Shown piece by piece: positions 56,828 to 64,000 of a stretch of DNA of 64,000 nucleotides. The notes beneath the pieces are model-generated. The model was not told the origin of the DNA. It did no database searches and saw only the letters and a program-made list of their open reading frames with translations. The translations under genes were made by a program, and so were the position numbers. Position 1 is the first letter of the stretch. The number at the start of each line of letters is the position of its first letter. The stretch comes from an uncultured Rubripirellula sp. (GTDB lineage Bacteria > Planctomycetota > Planctomycetia > Pirellulales > Pirellulaceae): NCBI GenBank assembly GCA_938045805.1, contig CALIBL010000036.1:49985-113984 (forward strand), in the 5' to 3' direction.

Positions 56828-58479
56828 GGTGACTTTTGTTTCCGCTTGGCAGGCTTTGGCATCGCTTTGACCGACTTTGCCCAGGACTGCCAGGCCGCCA
56901 CCATCTCTTTGACCCTTTCAGGCTGCTGCGAAGCAAGATTGTGTTGCTCAGTTCGATCACGTGATAGATCAAACAACTCCCAATCTCCATCCATGCCTGC
57001 CCGAACCAACTTATGATCTCCGACTCGTATTGCGGCATTGCCTTCATGCTCCCAGTAGAGCGGACGCTCACCAATCTCTGTTTTCCCATGCAGTAGTGGC
57101 TTCAAGCTTTGCCCAGCAAGGGGATGCACTGCCTCGCCACTAACGGTGGTGGGGTAATCGGCTTGGCCGAGGTCAACACAGGTAGCCATTAGATCAATCA
57201 CATGCGTGGGTGTATCGATCCAGTCTCTGGGACCTGAGGGTTGATCGATTCCCGCCGGCCAATGCGCGATCAGAGGACTTGCGATTCCTCCCTCATGGTT
57301 GTAGTGCTTGTACTTGCGAAAAGGCGTGTTATTGAGGTGTGCCCAACACTTACCAATGAATACATTCGAGTGCGGGTCGCCGGGAGAGTCACCGTCATAA
57401 CGACCACGAATACCGGCCTCCGCATTGCCACCGTTATCGGACAAAAAAAGAATTAGGGTGTTATCAATCTCGCCGCGTTTTTTTAACTCCTTCACAAGGT
57501 ACCCGACGCTCTGATCCACCTCGTCGATCATCGCCGCATAGATGGCCATCATGTCGTCATACCTTGTTTTCTGCTGATCATTCAAATCATCCCAAGCCGG
57601 AATCTCACTAGGACGAGATTCAAGCGTCCACTGTGAATGGATCAGCCCAGAGGCAACCTGCCGCTCATACCTTGCCTGACGCAAATCATCCCATCCGGAA
57701 AGATACTTTCCTCGATATTTTGAAATCGTCGCCTCGGGAGCCATGCAAGGAAAATGAGGTGCGACATGAGCAAGGTACCAAAAGAACGGTTGATCTTTCT
57801 CGATCGCCTCATCGATGAAACGAATACCCTGTTTGGTCCATAGATCAGTGCCGTACCACGGAGGATTAAAACGCGGATCGTCTTTCGCGACTTCGCTACC
57901 ATTGAGATAGAGTTTGGCTCCACCTTTTGATCCCGTTTGGTTGTTGAAATGCAGTCCACCAGCAGGCAAATTCAAACTACGGTTGAATCCGCGACCCCAT
58001 GGAGTGACTCCGTGCTCAAATCCCACATGCCACTTTCCCGTCATGCAGGTCAGGTAGCCCGCACGACTTAACACTTCAGCAACGGTAACACATTGCTGAT
58101 TAAGCTGCCCGCGATACCCATCCACCTTTTGATCCGTTGTCATCCAACCCATTCCCGCTTGATGCGAGTACAAACCGGTTAGCAGGCTGGCGCGAGTGGG
58201 ACAGCACCGACCCGTGTTATAGAACTGCGAAAACTTCAAACCACCATCAGCCAATGCATCAAGGTTGGGAGTCGGGATTTCGCCGCCATAACATCCGATA
58301 TCGGAAAACCCCATATCATCAACCATGATCACGATGATGTTAGGTCGATCCGACTGAGTTTTGCGGCTCAGGTTTTGAGGAGAAACTTCCAGCCCATGAA
58401 CGACCACATCAAGAGGGAGCATGCAGCGTGCCGCAATGAAGAAACCGACACCGAAGCTAAAAAGACGAAATTGATTCAC
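56824..58479 (-). CDS. Arylsulfatase (formylglycine type), exported
   Basis: 551 residues from a GTG at 58479, which gives a neat signal peptide (NQFRLFSFGVGFFIAARCM); the frame opens at a TTG at 58557. The FGly motif is CCPTRASLLTG, with Cys92 modified. Ligands IVIMVDDMGFSDIGCYGG and LSDNGGNAEAG are present, and HVAPHFPCMAPEATISKYRG is the family's substrate-side segment. Typical of choline/arylsulfatases acting on sulfated sugars in the periplasm. It differs from the sulfatase at 50807 in the whole C-terminal half. Its end overlaps the SGNH gene's end. Confidence 0.9.
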   Translation of the reverse strand: MNQFRLFSFGVGFFIAARCMLPLDVVVHGLEVSPQNLSRKTQSDRPNIIVIMVDDMGFSDIGCYGGEIPTPNLDALADGGLKFSQFYNTGRCCPTRASLLTGLYSHQAGMGWMTTDQKVDGYRGQLNQQCVTVAEVLSRAGYLTCMTGKWHVGFEHGVTPWGRGFNRSLNLPAGGLHFNNQTGSKGGAKLYLNGSEVAKDDPRFNPPWYGTDLWTKQGIRFIDEAIEKDQPFFWYLAHVAPHFPCMAPEATISKYRGKYLSGWDDLRQARYERQVASGLIHSQWTLESRPSEIPAWDDLNDQQKTRYDDMMAIYAAMIDEVDQSVGYLVKELKKRGEIDNTLILFLSDNGGNAEAGIRGRYDGDSPGDPHSNVFIGKCWAHLNNTPFRKYKHYNHEGGIASPLIAHWPAGIDQPSGPRDWIDTPTHVIDLMATCVDLGQADYPTTVSGEAVHPLAGQSLKPLLHGKTEIGERPLYWEHEGNAAIRVGDHKLVRAGMDGDWELFDLSRDRTEQHNLASQQPERVKEMVAAWQSWAKSVKAMPKPAKRKQKSP

Positions 58480-58634
58480 GGACAGCACCACAGTGCGAGA
58501 AAACTTACATGAATGGGTTTCCAAATCACATCGGAAACCCAATAAAACCAAATTCAAGATTCAACACTCGAGCATGATACTTCACTCTCACAGGTGCTTC
58601 CGTTCATTGAAGCCGCAAGCTTCATTACGCTGGC

Positions 58635-61040
58635 TCAATCAGTCGATACGGTTTCGTCAAACAGCAACCTATGCAGTTCGGCCAAGTCGTCCGCTGGAAT
58701 CTTGATCACTCTGCGATCATAAGTCATCAATCCGTTGATCTCGCCTTCAACATCGGTGGTCTGAGTGTAAACGCCGGCTGCAATTCCTTGCTCACGCAAC
58801 TCATTCAATATCTGCAACGACTTCACATATCGTTGCCTGTATTCTGCTTCGGATTGAGGCAAACGACCATATCCCCAATTACGGCGATTCGCATCCCAAA
58901 GATGCCCCTGGACCGGATATCCATGACCACCAAATTCGCCCATTACCTTGATGTAATCATCAAAGCGTCCATTGACCCCCTGCTCAAACGGGAATCCCGG
59001 ATCGGGATATCGATGGGAATCAACGATATCCCCCGAGGGCCAAAAGTTACCTCCACTCGCGGCGTTGACCAATCGTGAAGGATCACGCTTGCTAACCCAG
59101 TTACCGACCTCAACTGTTCGATGTTGACCCCACGCCTCATTGAACGGAACCCAGACCACAATCGAAGGGTGATTCTCAAGTGAATCAATCATCCGTTCTA
59201 GTTCGATCATGAATTGCTCATGCTGCTCAACGGGCCAAGCAGCATCAACAGGATCCGGCTGCAAACGTGTCCACGGCGGATTCTCCCCACCACTGACATG
59301 ATCCTGCCAAACTAACATTCCAATCTGATCGCAATAAGCATAGAAACGACGAGGTTCAATTTTGATGTGCTTACGAATCATGTTGAAACCGGCCGCCTTC
59401 AACCAATCAACATCAAATCGCATCGCTTCATCCGAAGGTGGAGTCAACAAGCCATCGGGCCACCAGCCTTGATCCAGTGGTCCCCAGTGAAACAGAGGCT
59501 CACCATTCAAGGTGAAACGCCAATGTCCGGAGGCATCTTTGATTTTTCCAACGGTTCGAATTCCGGCGTAAGATTCAACCTGATCAACCACCTTCCCAAC
59601 TGGGTCAATCAGTGCAACCTCCAGACCATAAAGAAACGGTGAATCAGGTGACCACAGTTTTGCGCCACCCATCGTCACTCGCAATTGATCTGCCGTTCCC
59701 AACGCGGTCGCGATCACCTGCTCGCCGTCGCGAATCCGGAGCCGAGTCTTCCAACCCGCAAGATGATCGGCATTACTCAAAACCTTGACATCAATCGCAC
59801 CTTCGCTCGCATCGGTATGGATCTTCAGTTGACGGATTGCAACACTCGGTGTCTCTTCCAGCCAGACGGTCTGCCAAATTCCAGAAACTTGGGTGTACCA
59901 AATGCCTCGAGCATTGAGGGTTTGCTTTCCTCGCAACTGCCAGCCTTCCGTTTCGTCCTCGACACGAACGATCAATTCATTTGCACCCTCGCGAACAAAC
60001 TTTTCGATCGCGAAGTGGAATGGTGTGTTACCACCCTGATGTGTCCCAACCGAAACACCATTGATCAGCACCTCGCAGCGATAATCCACCGCTTCAAAAT
60101 GAAGAAGCAACTTCCCGTCGGGCTTTTCCTTCAGATCAAACGATCGGTGGTACCAGAGTGCCTCGGTTGAATCCAACAGCAGTTCAACGCCGCCCAACTT
60201 CGACTCGAGACTAAAGGGAACAAGGATCTTTCCACTCCATTCTCTCGGTGTCTCTTCTTGTTCAATGGGTGTCACTGCGTAATCCCAGTGACCATTCAGG
60301 TTGGTCCAATCTGTACGGACCATTTGCGGCCTGGGGTATTCAGTCCAAACGTTCGCGGGGTCTAAAGCTTCCCCCCACGTTGTAATCAACTCGGATGAGA
60401 ATGGCTGCTTACTGCGTTTTGGCTTCGGTAATTCGGGAACCGCCTTTGCATCGACAAGATGAACGTCGATGAACTGGCCTCCGTTGGTTTGCTTACAGTG
60501 AACGGCGAGAAGGTTCTCACCCATTTTGATCGATGAGATCAACTCGGGTGCGACCGGCACAACCTTGTACTCAGAAACAAAGCCTTGAAACTTGGCGAGT
60601 AATTTACCGTTGAGAAAGACCTCTGCATCTTCATCGTGGTGAATTAATAGTGCAGGTTCATCGAAAGAACGATCAAGTGTGATTCGCTTGCGAAGCCAAA
60701 TTGCGTTGGTTCCCCATACCGTACCGATCCGTGACCCCGGAGTGCCGTGTGTTCCAAAACCTCCGTAAGCTTCTTGCCAGTTTGAATCATCAAAATCAAA
60801 CCTTCGCCATCCAGCAGGTGGTCGACGAAAGCTCACACGACACTCATCAACGATCTCCGAGACATCACTCTGCTGCGCAGCAATTTTCTGATCAACCGAC
60901 TGAGCGTCAACCGATTGATCGTGAACGGTCAAACCGCTCCATCCAATAAGAACGGTACCGATTATCAATCGCTTCAACACGGGACGCTGGCATTGACTCT
61001 GCGCAACTCGAAGGAACACGACAAAAAAAGAATCCAACAT
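58635..61040 (-). CDS. Glycoside hydrolase family 2 enzyme with N-terminal carbohydrate-binding part
   Basis: 801 residues from the ATG at 61040; the frame opens at an ATG at 61190, but a terminator for the neighbouring tRNA lies inside that stretch (61148-61178). A GTG at 60980 would give a still more standard signal peptide (LKRLIIGTVLIGWSG). Residues after the signal are a jelly-roll like part, then the GH2 sugar-binding, Ig-like and TIM domains. Acid/base Glu is in WVPFNEAWGQHRT and the nucleophile Glu in VMGEFGGHGYPV. It hydrolyses beta-galactosides, -glucuronides or -mannosides in the periplasm; the specificity is unknown. Confidence 0.88.
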   Translation of the reverse strand: MLDSFFVVFLRVAQSQCQRPVLKRLIIGTVLIGWSGLTVHDQSVDAQSVDQKIAAQQSDVSEIVDECRVSFRRPPAGWRRFDFDDSNWQEAYGGFGTHGTPGSRIGTVWGTNAIWLRKRITLDRSFDEPALLIHHDEDAEVFLNGKLLAKFQGFVSEYKVVPVAPELISSIKMGENLLAVHCKQTNGGQFIDVHLVDAKAVPELPKPKRSKQPFSSELITTWGEALDPANVWTEYPRPQMVRTDWTNLNGHWDYAVTPIEQEETPREWSGKILVPFSLESKLGGVELLLDSTEALWYHRSFDLKEKPDGKLLLHFEAVDYRCEVLINGVSVGTHQGGNTPFHFAIEKFVREGANELIVRVEDETEGWQLRGKQTLNARGIWYTQVSGIWQTVWLEETPSVAIRQLKIHTDASEGAIDVKVLSNADHLAGWKTRLRIRDGEQVIATALGTADQLRVTMGGAKLWSPDSPFLYGLEVALIDPVGKVVDQVESYAGIRTVGKIKDASGHWRFTLNGEPLFHWGPLDQGWWPDGLLTPPSDEAMRFDVDWLKAAGFNMIRKHIKIEPRRFYAYCDQIGMLVWQDHVSGGENPPWTRLQPDPVDAAWPVEQHEQFMIELERMIDSLENHPSIVVWVPFNEAWGQHRTVEVGNWVSKRDPSRLVNAASGGNFWPSGDIVDSHRYPDPGFPFEQGVNGRFDDYIKVMGEFGGHGYPVQGHLWDANRRNWGYGRLPQSEAEYRQRYVKSLQILNELREQGIAAGVYTQTTDVEGEINGLMTYDRRVIKIPADDLAELHRLLFDETVSTD

Positions 61041-61147
61041 TTCGTCTCGCAAACACGTCCAAGGGGGATGATAAAATTTATTCAGCCAATCCCAAACTCG
61101 CCTGCGGCACGCCGACCGCATTCCAATTAAGAAGCATTTGAACCCAC

Positions 61148-61178
61148 AAAAAAAGACTCTCAGCCGGCTAACTGAAAG
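61148..61178 (-). terminator. Intrinsic terminator after the tRNA-Leu remnant
   Basis: Minus-strand hairpin of CTTTCAG with CTGAGAG (61172-61178 and 61157-61163; one G-U pair) with an eight-base loop, followed by TC and seven T (61148-61154). It lies 15 bp beyond the tRNA remnant and overlaps the 5' end of the longest GH2 reading frame. Confidence 0.8.
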
Positions 61179-61192
61179 CCCTTTCCTCATCT

Positions 61193-61240
61193 TAGTGCGG
61201 ATGAGACGACTTGAACCTCCACGCCCTTAACGCGGCACTA
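61193..61240 (-). other. Partial tRNA-Leu copy (3' part from the anticodon loop)
   Basis: It resembles the 3' portion of the tRNA-Leu at the right edge: T arm TTCAAGT, the acceptor strand CATCCGC and the anticodon-side segment TTCAGGTTCTAG. Similarity stops just before the CAG anticodon; the 5' half of a tRNA is absent. The T stem has a G-G mismatch and the variable arm is altered, so it is not a functional tRNA. It probably marks one end of an inserted islet (attachment-site-like), or is a decayed second gene. Confidence 0.72.
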
Positions 61241-61474
61241 GAACCTGAAAATACTCGGTGAATTCGGCTTAGACTTTCGGTTCGGTAGTGGGCGAGTGTA
61301 TCAGTGTGTTTAAGCCGTTGCAATTCATCGTAAGTGTTTTCATTTTAACGCAGTAAATCAAAGAGCTGTACGATGTCCGTTTGATGAGTTACTCTCTGGT
61401 CCTCGCCGTTGATTGCTTTGTAACTCTCGTTTTCACGCGGATGAATCAGATGTGAGTTGGATGTAAAAAATGCA

Positions 61475-63511
61475 TCATTGCTTTAAAAGTTCGTTCCAGG
61501 CCCAGCGATAAAGATTTCTGCTGTCGGCGTAGCGACCTCGCGACGAACTACTGCCAAGTAGGACTAATATGATTTCTTGCTCATCGCGCTGGCACGCTGA
61601 AACGAGGCAAGCACCGGCCGCAGTGGTCGTTCCTGTTTTGACTCCAGTGTATCCATCGATTTCGAGAAGCTGATTGGTATTCTTCCAGAGAACGTTGCGA
61701 CGGTAACCCGACTTGGAGTCGAGCTTACAACCGTGTTGCCGCGTATTGACATAGCGACGAAATGAGTCGAAGTGCATCGCCGCACAGGTAAGCTTGACCA
61801 GATCGTTTGCTGAGGACTGGTGACCCGACTCTGTCAGGCCATGCGGATTGCAAAAATGGGTTCGGGTCATTCCCAAGCTCTGCGCTTTCTCGTTCATCGC
61901 GATGACAAAAAGTTCATCACTTGCCTGTTCGGCCGTTCTTTTCACAATTCGGCTGCCGAAGTGCTCTGCCAAGGCAATCGCTGCGTCGTTCCCCGAAGGA
62001 AGCAGTAGACCGAACAGCAATTCCTCCACCGATAAAATTTCGCCAGCGCGAATGCCACAAGTGGAGCCTCGTGTTCGATCCGCTTTCTCAGAGAAGATGA
62101 TTTGCTCTGATAGAATTGAGGGATTTTTCTCCGCTAATTCAAGAACTAAATATGCCGTCATGATCTTGGTGGTACTAGCGATGTCAAGTTTGTCATTCAG
62201 ATTGGATTCGAAGAGGATTGCTCCGTCCTCGAGATTGGCGATAGCCCACGCCTTAGCGGTCACGAACGGCGGACCCTCCAGAGAGTCAGCGGGAGTTGAG
62301 GGTAGTTCTTGTCGATTAGCAACGGAGGGTTCGGGAGCGGGTTCGTCCTCTGTGATCAGTGTGCCTAACGCCTTCCAGTCATCTAGGTCAAAAATACCAT
62401 CGGCTTTTAGTCCCTTCGCCTCTTGAAAGCGGATAACCGCTGCTCGGGTCGCGGGACCGAAATCTCCATCCACGGAGAGGCTCGTTGTCGGCTCCAGTTT
62501 TGCATTAAGGGTACGTTGTAGGTCCTCCACCAAGCGGCCGAATGATCCGATGCTCAGCTTTTTTGCATCCTCTTTGGAATCTGCAGTGCTTCTAGAAGCT
62601 TGAGATGCAGCGTGGGTGTAGACCAACTTTCCGATACCCTTGCACAGCTCTAGTGCTTGGTTTGAGTTTGTCCAAGATTGATCACGATTGTTTGCAGTGA
62701 GAACGACCAAGACGATACTTTCGTCAGCAACTTTGACGATTCCCGCATCGCAACGCGCATGGGAGATCGCACCCGTTTTATGAGCAAACCGAGTTCCCGC
62801 CGGAAATCCTGCAGCTAATTTTGTATCGTCGTCACAGGTGAACAAATGACTCAGCATGGCTTCGGATGCGGACTTCGAAACCGCTTTCTTTTGATAAATT
62901 TGCTTCAACAGGGCGAGCGTTTCTTTGGCAGTCGTACTCCCAAGTCCGTAACGTTCACTTCGTTCCGGTGAAATCGAAGTCGAACTGCCTCGATAAACTT
63001 GGGCATTGATCCTTGTTTCCGGGAGACCGATTTTTGCCATTCCATCACAAACCTGTTGTAGTCCCACGTGATCGAGCACGAGGTTAGTTGCGGTGTTGTC
63101 CGAATAGGTGATCATCAGATGGATCGCATCGTGAAGACTCAGGGAGAGACCGCCTGAGAAGTGGTTACTCAGAATTCCGGAGCCAGGGACTTTATCTTCT
63201 TCCTTGAGTGTGATTTTCTTACTCAAATCCAGAGTATCCGAATTCGCCTGATCGTAGGCTTCATGCATGACTGCGAGTTTGATCAAGCTTGCAGTTGGCA
63301 TGACTTGATCCTCGTTGATTAAAATAGTTTGTCCCGACTCAAGGAATTCGATCCCAATTGCGACCGTCCCCTCGTGTTGATCGCAAAGCTCCTGAATGGA
63401 TTCTCCGAGCTGCTTGAATCGCGAGTCGTTGGCTGATGCATTCGCCAACAGAGAAAGGAAGATGAAAATCGGCAGAGTCTTGCCCAACTGAGGTTTGATG
63501 ACTTCGAACAT
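61475..63511 (-). CDS. Serine-hydrolase / peptidoglycan-binding / D-Ala-D-Ala carboxypeptidase fusion
   Basis: 678 residues. A signal peptide at about 11-27 is followed by three parts. Residues about 35-300: class A beta-lactamase-like serine hydrolase with SLIK (75-78), SDN (137-139) and KTG (245-247). The usual Glu-x-x-x-Asn loop is not obvious, so beta-lactamase activity is doubtful. Residues about 320-385: PG_binding_1 domain (LVEDLQRTLNAKLEP, DGDFGPATRAAVIRFQEAKG). Residues about 415-678: S11 D-alanyl-D-alanine carboxypeptidase (DacA-like) with STTK (446-449), SGN (506-508) and KTG (625-627). Two independent penicillin-binding active sites on one exported protein would remodel peptidoglycan in the periplasm. 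It is within the tRNA-flanked islet. Confidence 0.85.
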   Translation of the reverse strand: MFEVIKPQLGKTLPIFIFLSLLANASANDSRFKQLGESIQELCDQHEGTVAIGIEFLESGQTILINEDQVMPTASLIKLAVMHEAYDQANSDTLDLSKKITLKEEDKVPGSGILSNHFSGGLSLSLHDAIHLMITYSDNTATNLVLDHVGLQQVCDGMAKIGLPETRINAQVYRGSSTSISPERSERYGLGSTTAKETLALLKQIYQKKAVSKSASEAMLSHLFTCDDDTKLAAGFPAGTRFAHKTGAISHARCDAGIVKVADESIVLVVLTANNRDQSWTNSNQALELCKGIGKLVYTHAASQASRSTADSKEDAKKLSIGSFGRLVEDLQRTLNAKLEPTTSLSVDGDFGPATRAAVIRFQEAKGLKADGIFDLDDWKALGTLITEDEPAPEPSVANRQELPSTPADSLEGPPFVTAKAWAIANLEDGAILFESNLNDKLDIASTTKIMTAYLVLELAEKNPSILSEQIIFSEKADRTRGSTCGIRAGEILSVEELLFGLLLPSGNDAAIALAEHFGSRIVKRTAEQASDELFVIAMNEKAQSLGMTRTHFCNPHGLTESGHQSSANDLVKLTCAAMHFDSFRRYVNTRQHGCKLDSKSGYRRNVLWKNTNQLLEIDGYTGVKTGTTTAAGACLVSACQRDEQEIILVLLGSSSSRGRYADSRNLYRWAWNELLKQ

Positions 63512-63665
63512 GATTTCCGATGAGATGGGGGCGAGTGTATGCAGCGGGTGCGAACGCTGAGTGTTTATACTATGTCGGGGAGTTTACCTGTGTGCTGATT
63601 GTCGTGGAGAGTTATTGAGCGGGATTGGTGAAAGCCAGATTGACAATGCATAACACCGCAAAAGT

Positions 63666-63827
63666 ATGTTGATGAAGCCATTCCGCAAATTCGTATTCTG
63701 GATCATGGACGAAGCGGAATATGCTCCAACGATTCTCTTTTGGATTCTGGCCATTGTATTTGTTGGCTTCCCGCTAATTGCTATTCTAGGAAGCGTGTTG
63801 GCATGGAGTCTGGCCGCACCACCCTGA
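63666..63827 (+). CDS. Small single-helix membrane protein, 53 residues
   Basis: 53 residues, below the usual length cut-off. It begins MLMKPFRKFVFWIMDEAEYA and continues TILFWILAIVFVGFPLIAIL then GSVLAWSLAAPP, a single strong membrane helix with a charged cytoplasmic start. No family recognised. It runs divergently from the fusion gene in the islet, with 154 bp between the starts. The clean helix and sensible start support it as real. Confidence 0.55.
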   Translation: MLMKPFRKFVFWIMDEAEYAPTILFWILAIVFVGFPLIAILGSVLAWSLAAPP

Positions 63828-63893
63828 AATGCGTTTCACCGATCAAGCGAGAAAATTCCGTAACGGTAGTCGTTTGGTAGTTAGGACAGACAC

Positions 63894-63932
63894 AAAAAAA
63901 TAGGAGCTTCCCACGTGATGCCGGAAACCCCT
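63894..63932 (-). terminator. Intrinsic terminator of the tRNA-Leu gene
   Basis: Minus-strand stem AGGGGTTTCC with GGAAGCTCCT (10 pairs, two wobble), followed by A and seven T (63894-63900). It lies 11 bases after the tRNA 3' end. Confidence 0.85.
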
Positions 63933-63942
63933 GTTGTTTGTA

Positions 63943-64000
63943 GTGCGGATGAGAGGACTTGAACCTCCACGCCCGTAAAGGGCACTAGAACCTGAATCTA
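63943..64000 (-). tRNA. tRNA-Leu (anticodon CAG), 3' part, cut by window edge
   Basis: The minus strand reads, in order, anticodon arm TAGATTCAGGTTCTAG (stem CTAGA/TCTAG if the base beyond the edge is C, loop TTCAGGT, anticodon CAG), a long class II variable arm with a GCCC/GGGC stem, T arm GGAGG/CCTCT with TTCAAGT, and the acceptor 3' strand CATCCGC with discriminator A. CCA is not encoded. The 5' half lies beyond the window. The long variable arm and anticodon identify leucine. Confidence 0.9.

Larger units (their letters stand above)
61193..64000. mobile_element. Candidate tRNA-Leu-flanked genomic islet
   Basis: About 2.7 kb between a partial tRNA-Leu copy (61193-61240) and the 3' part of a tRNA-Leu gene (63943 onward). 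Two tRNA segments in the same orientation, the break at the anticodon loop and the lack of related genes outside suggest insertion at the tRNA. The islet carries one large cell-wall gene and one small membrane-protein gene, but no integrase, so it would be a remnant or a passenger of another system. Both tRNA copies have their own terminator, which also allows a simple decayed duplicate. Confidence 0.45.

Noticed and set aside
61193..61240. Read as a functional tRNA-Leu
   Set aside because: No 5' half or D arm, a mismatched T stem and no matching anticodon stem; only the 3' part resembles a tRNA.

Overview
The window reads as chromosomal DNA of a planctomycete, most likely a member of the Pirellulaceae. 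The support is: archaeal-type tetrahydromethanopterin C1 genes at the left edge, formylglycine sulfatases, a PQQ-propeller protein, MBOAT/SGNH acylation genes, several large secreted proteins of the kind typical of this phylum, and gene order mixing short operons with scattered housekeeping genes. GC content looks moderate (low fifties by eye, not computed). No rRNA, CRISPR array, integrase or transposase was seen.

Layout. 1-1034: end of an H4MPT-linked C1 gene plus an amino-acid-kinase gene. 1045-5160: lipoprotein, kdsA and a secreted hypothetical, all on the minus strand. 5577-12036: pgk, a GH63/MGH1-type glucosidase, an SMP-30 lactonase and a tandem universal stress protein. 12155-16810 (minus): acyltransferase, FAD reductase, SAM methyltransferase and an unusual lgt. 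17023-25131 (plus): hypotheticals, a zinc-ribbon/RDD membrane protein, a WYL regulator, a TPR-like secreted protein, then a compact HUMPS-aldolase / zinc dehydrogenase / TIM-barrel isomerase operon. 25153-34673: PQQ propeller, DJ-1/PfpI, pepF, cyclophilin, rsmD, small membrane proteins and a STAS protein, with one gene-poor stretch near 33.4-34.3 kb. 34683-37980 (minus): rpmI, rplT and pheS with an intervening terminator, and a Na/Ca exchanger.

38070-44510 (minus) is the most striking locus: a tightly packed four-gene set encoding an NPCBM-type secreted protein, one HtrA-like protease with an intact His-Asp-Ser triad, and two HtrA-like proteins whose triads are broken in different ways, one with two extra PDZ domains. 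It looks like an envelope proteolysis system made of one enzyme and two pseudo-enzymes.

44731-46656 is speA. 47274-50547 carries three secreted proteins, two of them orphans. 50807-61040 is an accessory polysaccharide region: two sulfatases, a GH2 hydrolase, an MBOAT/SGNH acyl-transfer pair and a DASH cryptochrome.

The right end (61193-64000) is a small islet flanked by a partial copy of a tRNA-Leu and by the 3' part of the tRNA-Leu gene cut by the window edge. The similarity of the partial copy stops in the anticodon loop, as at many tRNA attachment sites. Inside lies a three-part fusion: a class-A beta-lactamase-like serine hydrolase, a peptidoglycan-binding domain and a D-Ala-D-Ala carboxypeptidase. 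It faces away from an unlisted 53-residue membrane protein.

All assignments are by reading the sequence; no database search was possible. Starts were chosen by signal peptides, expected family N-termini and visible ribosome binding sites, and several differ from the longest possible reading frame.
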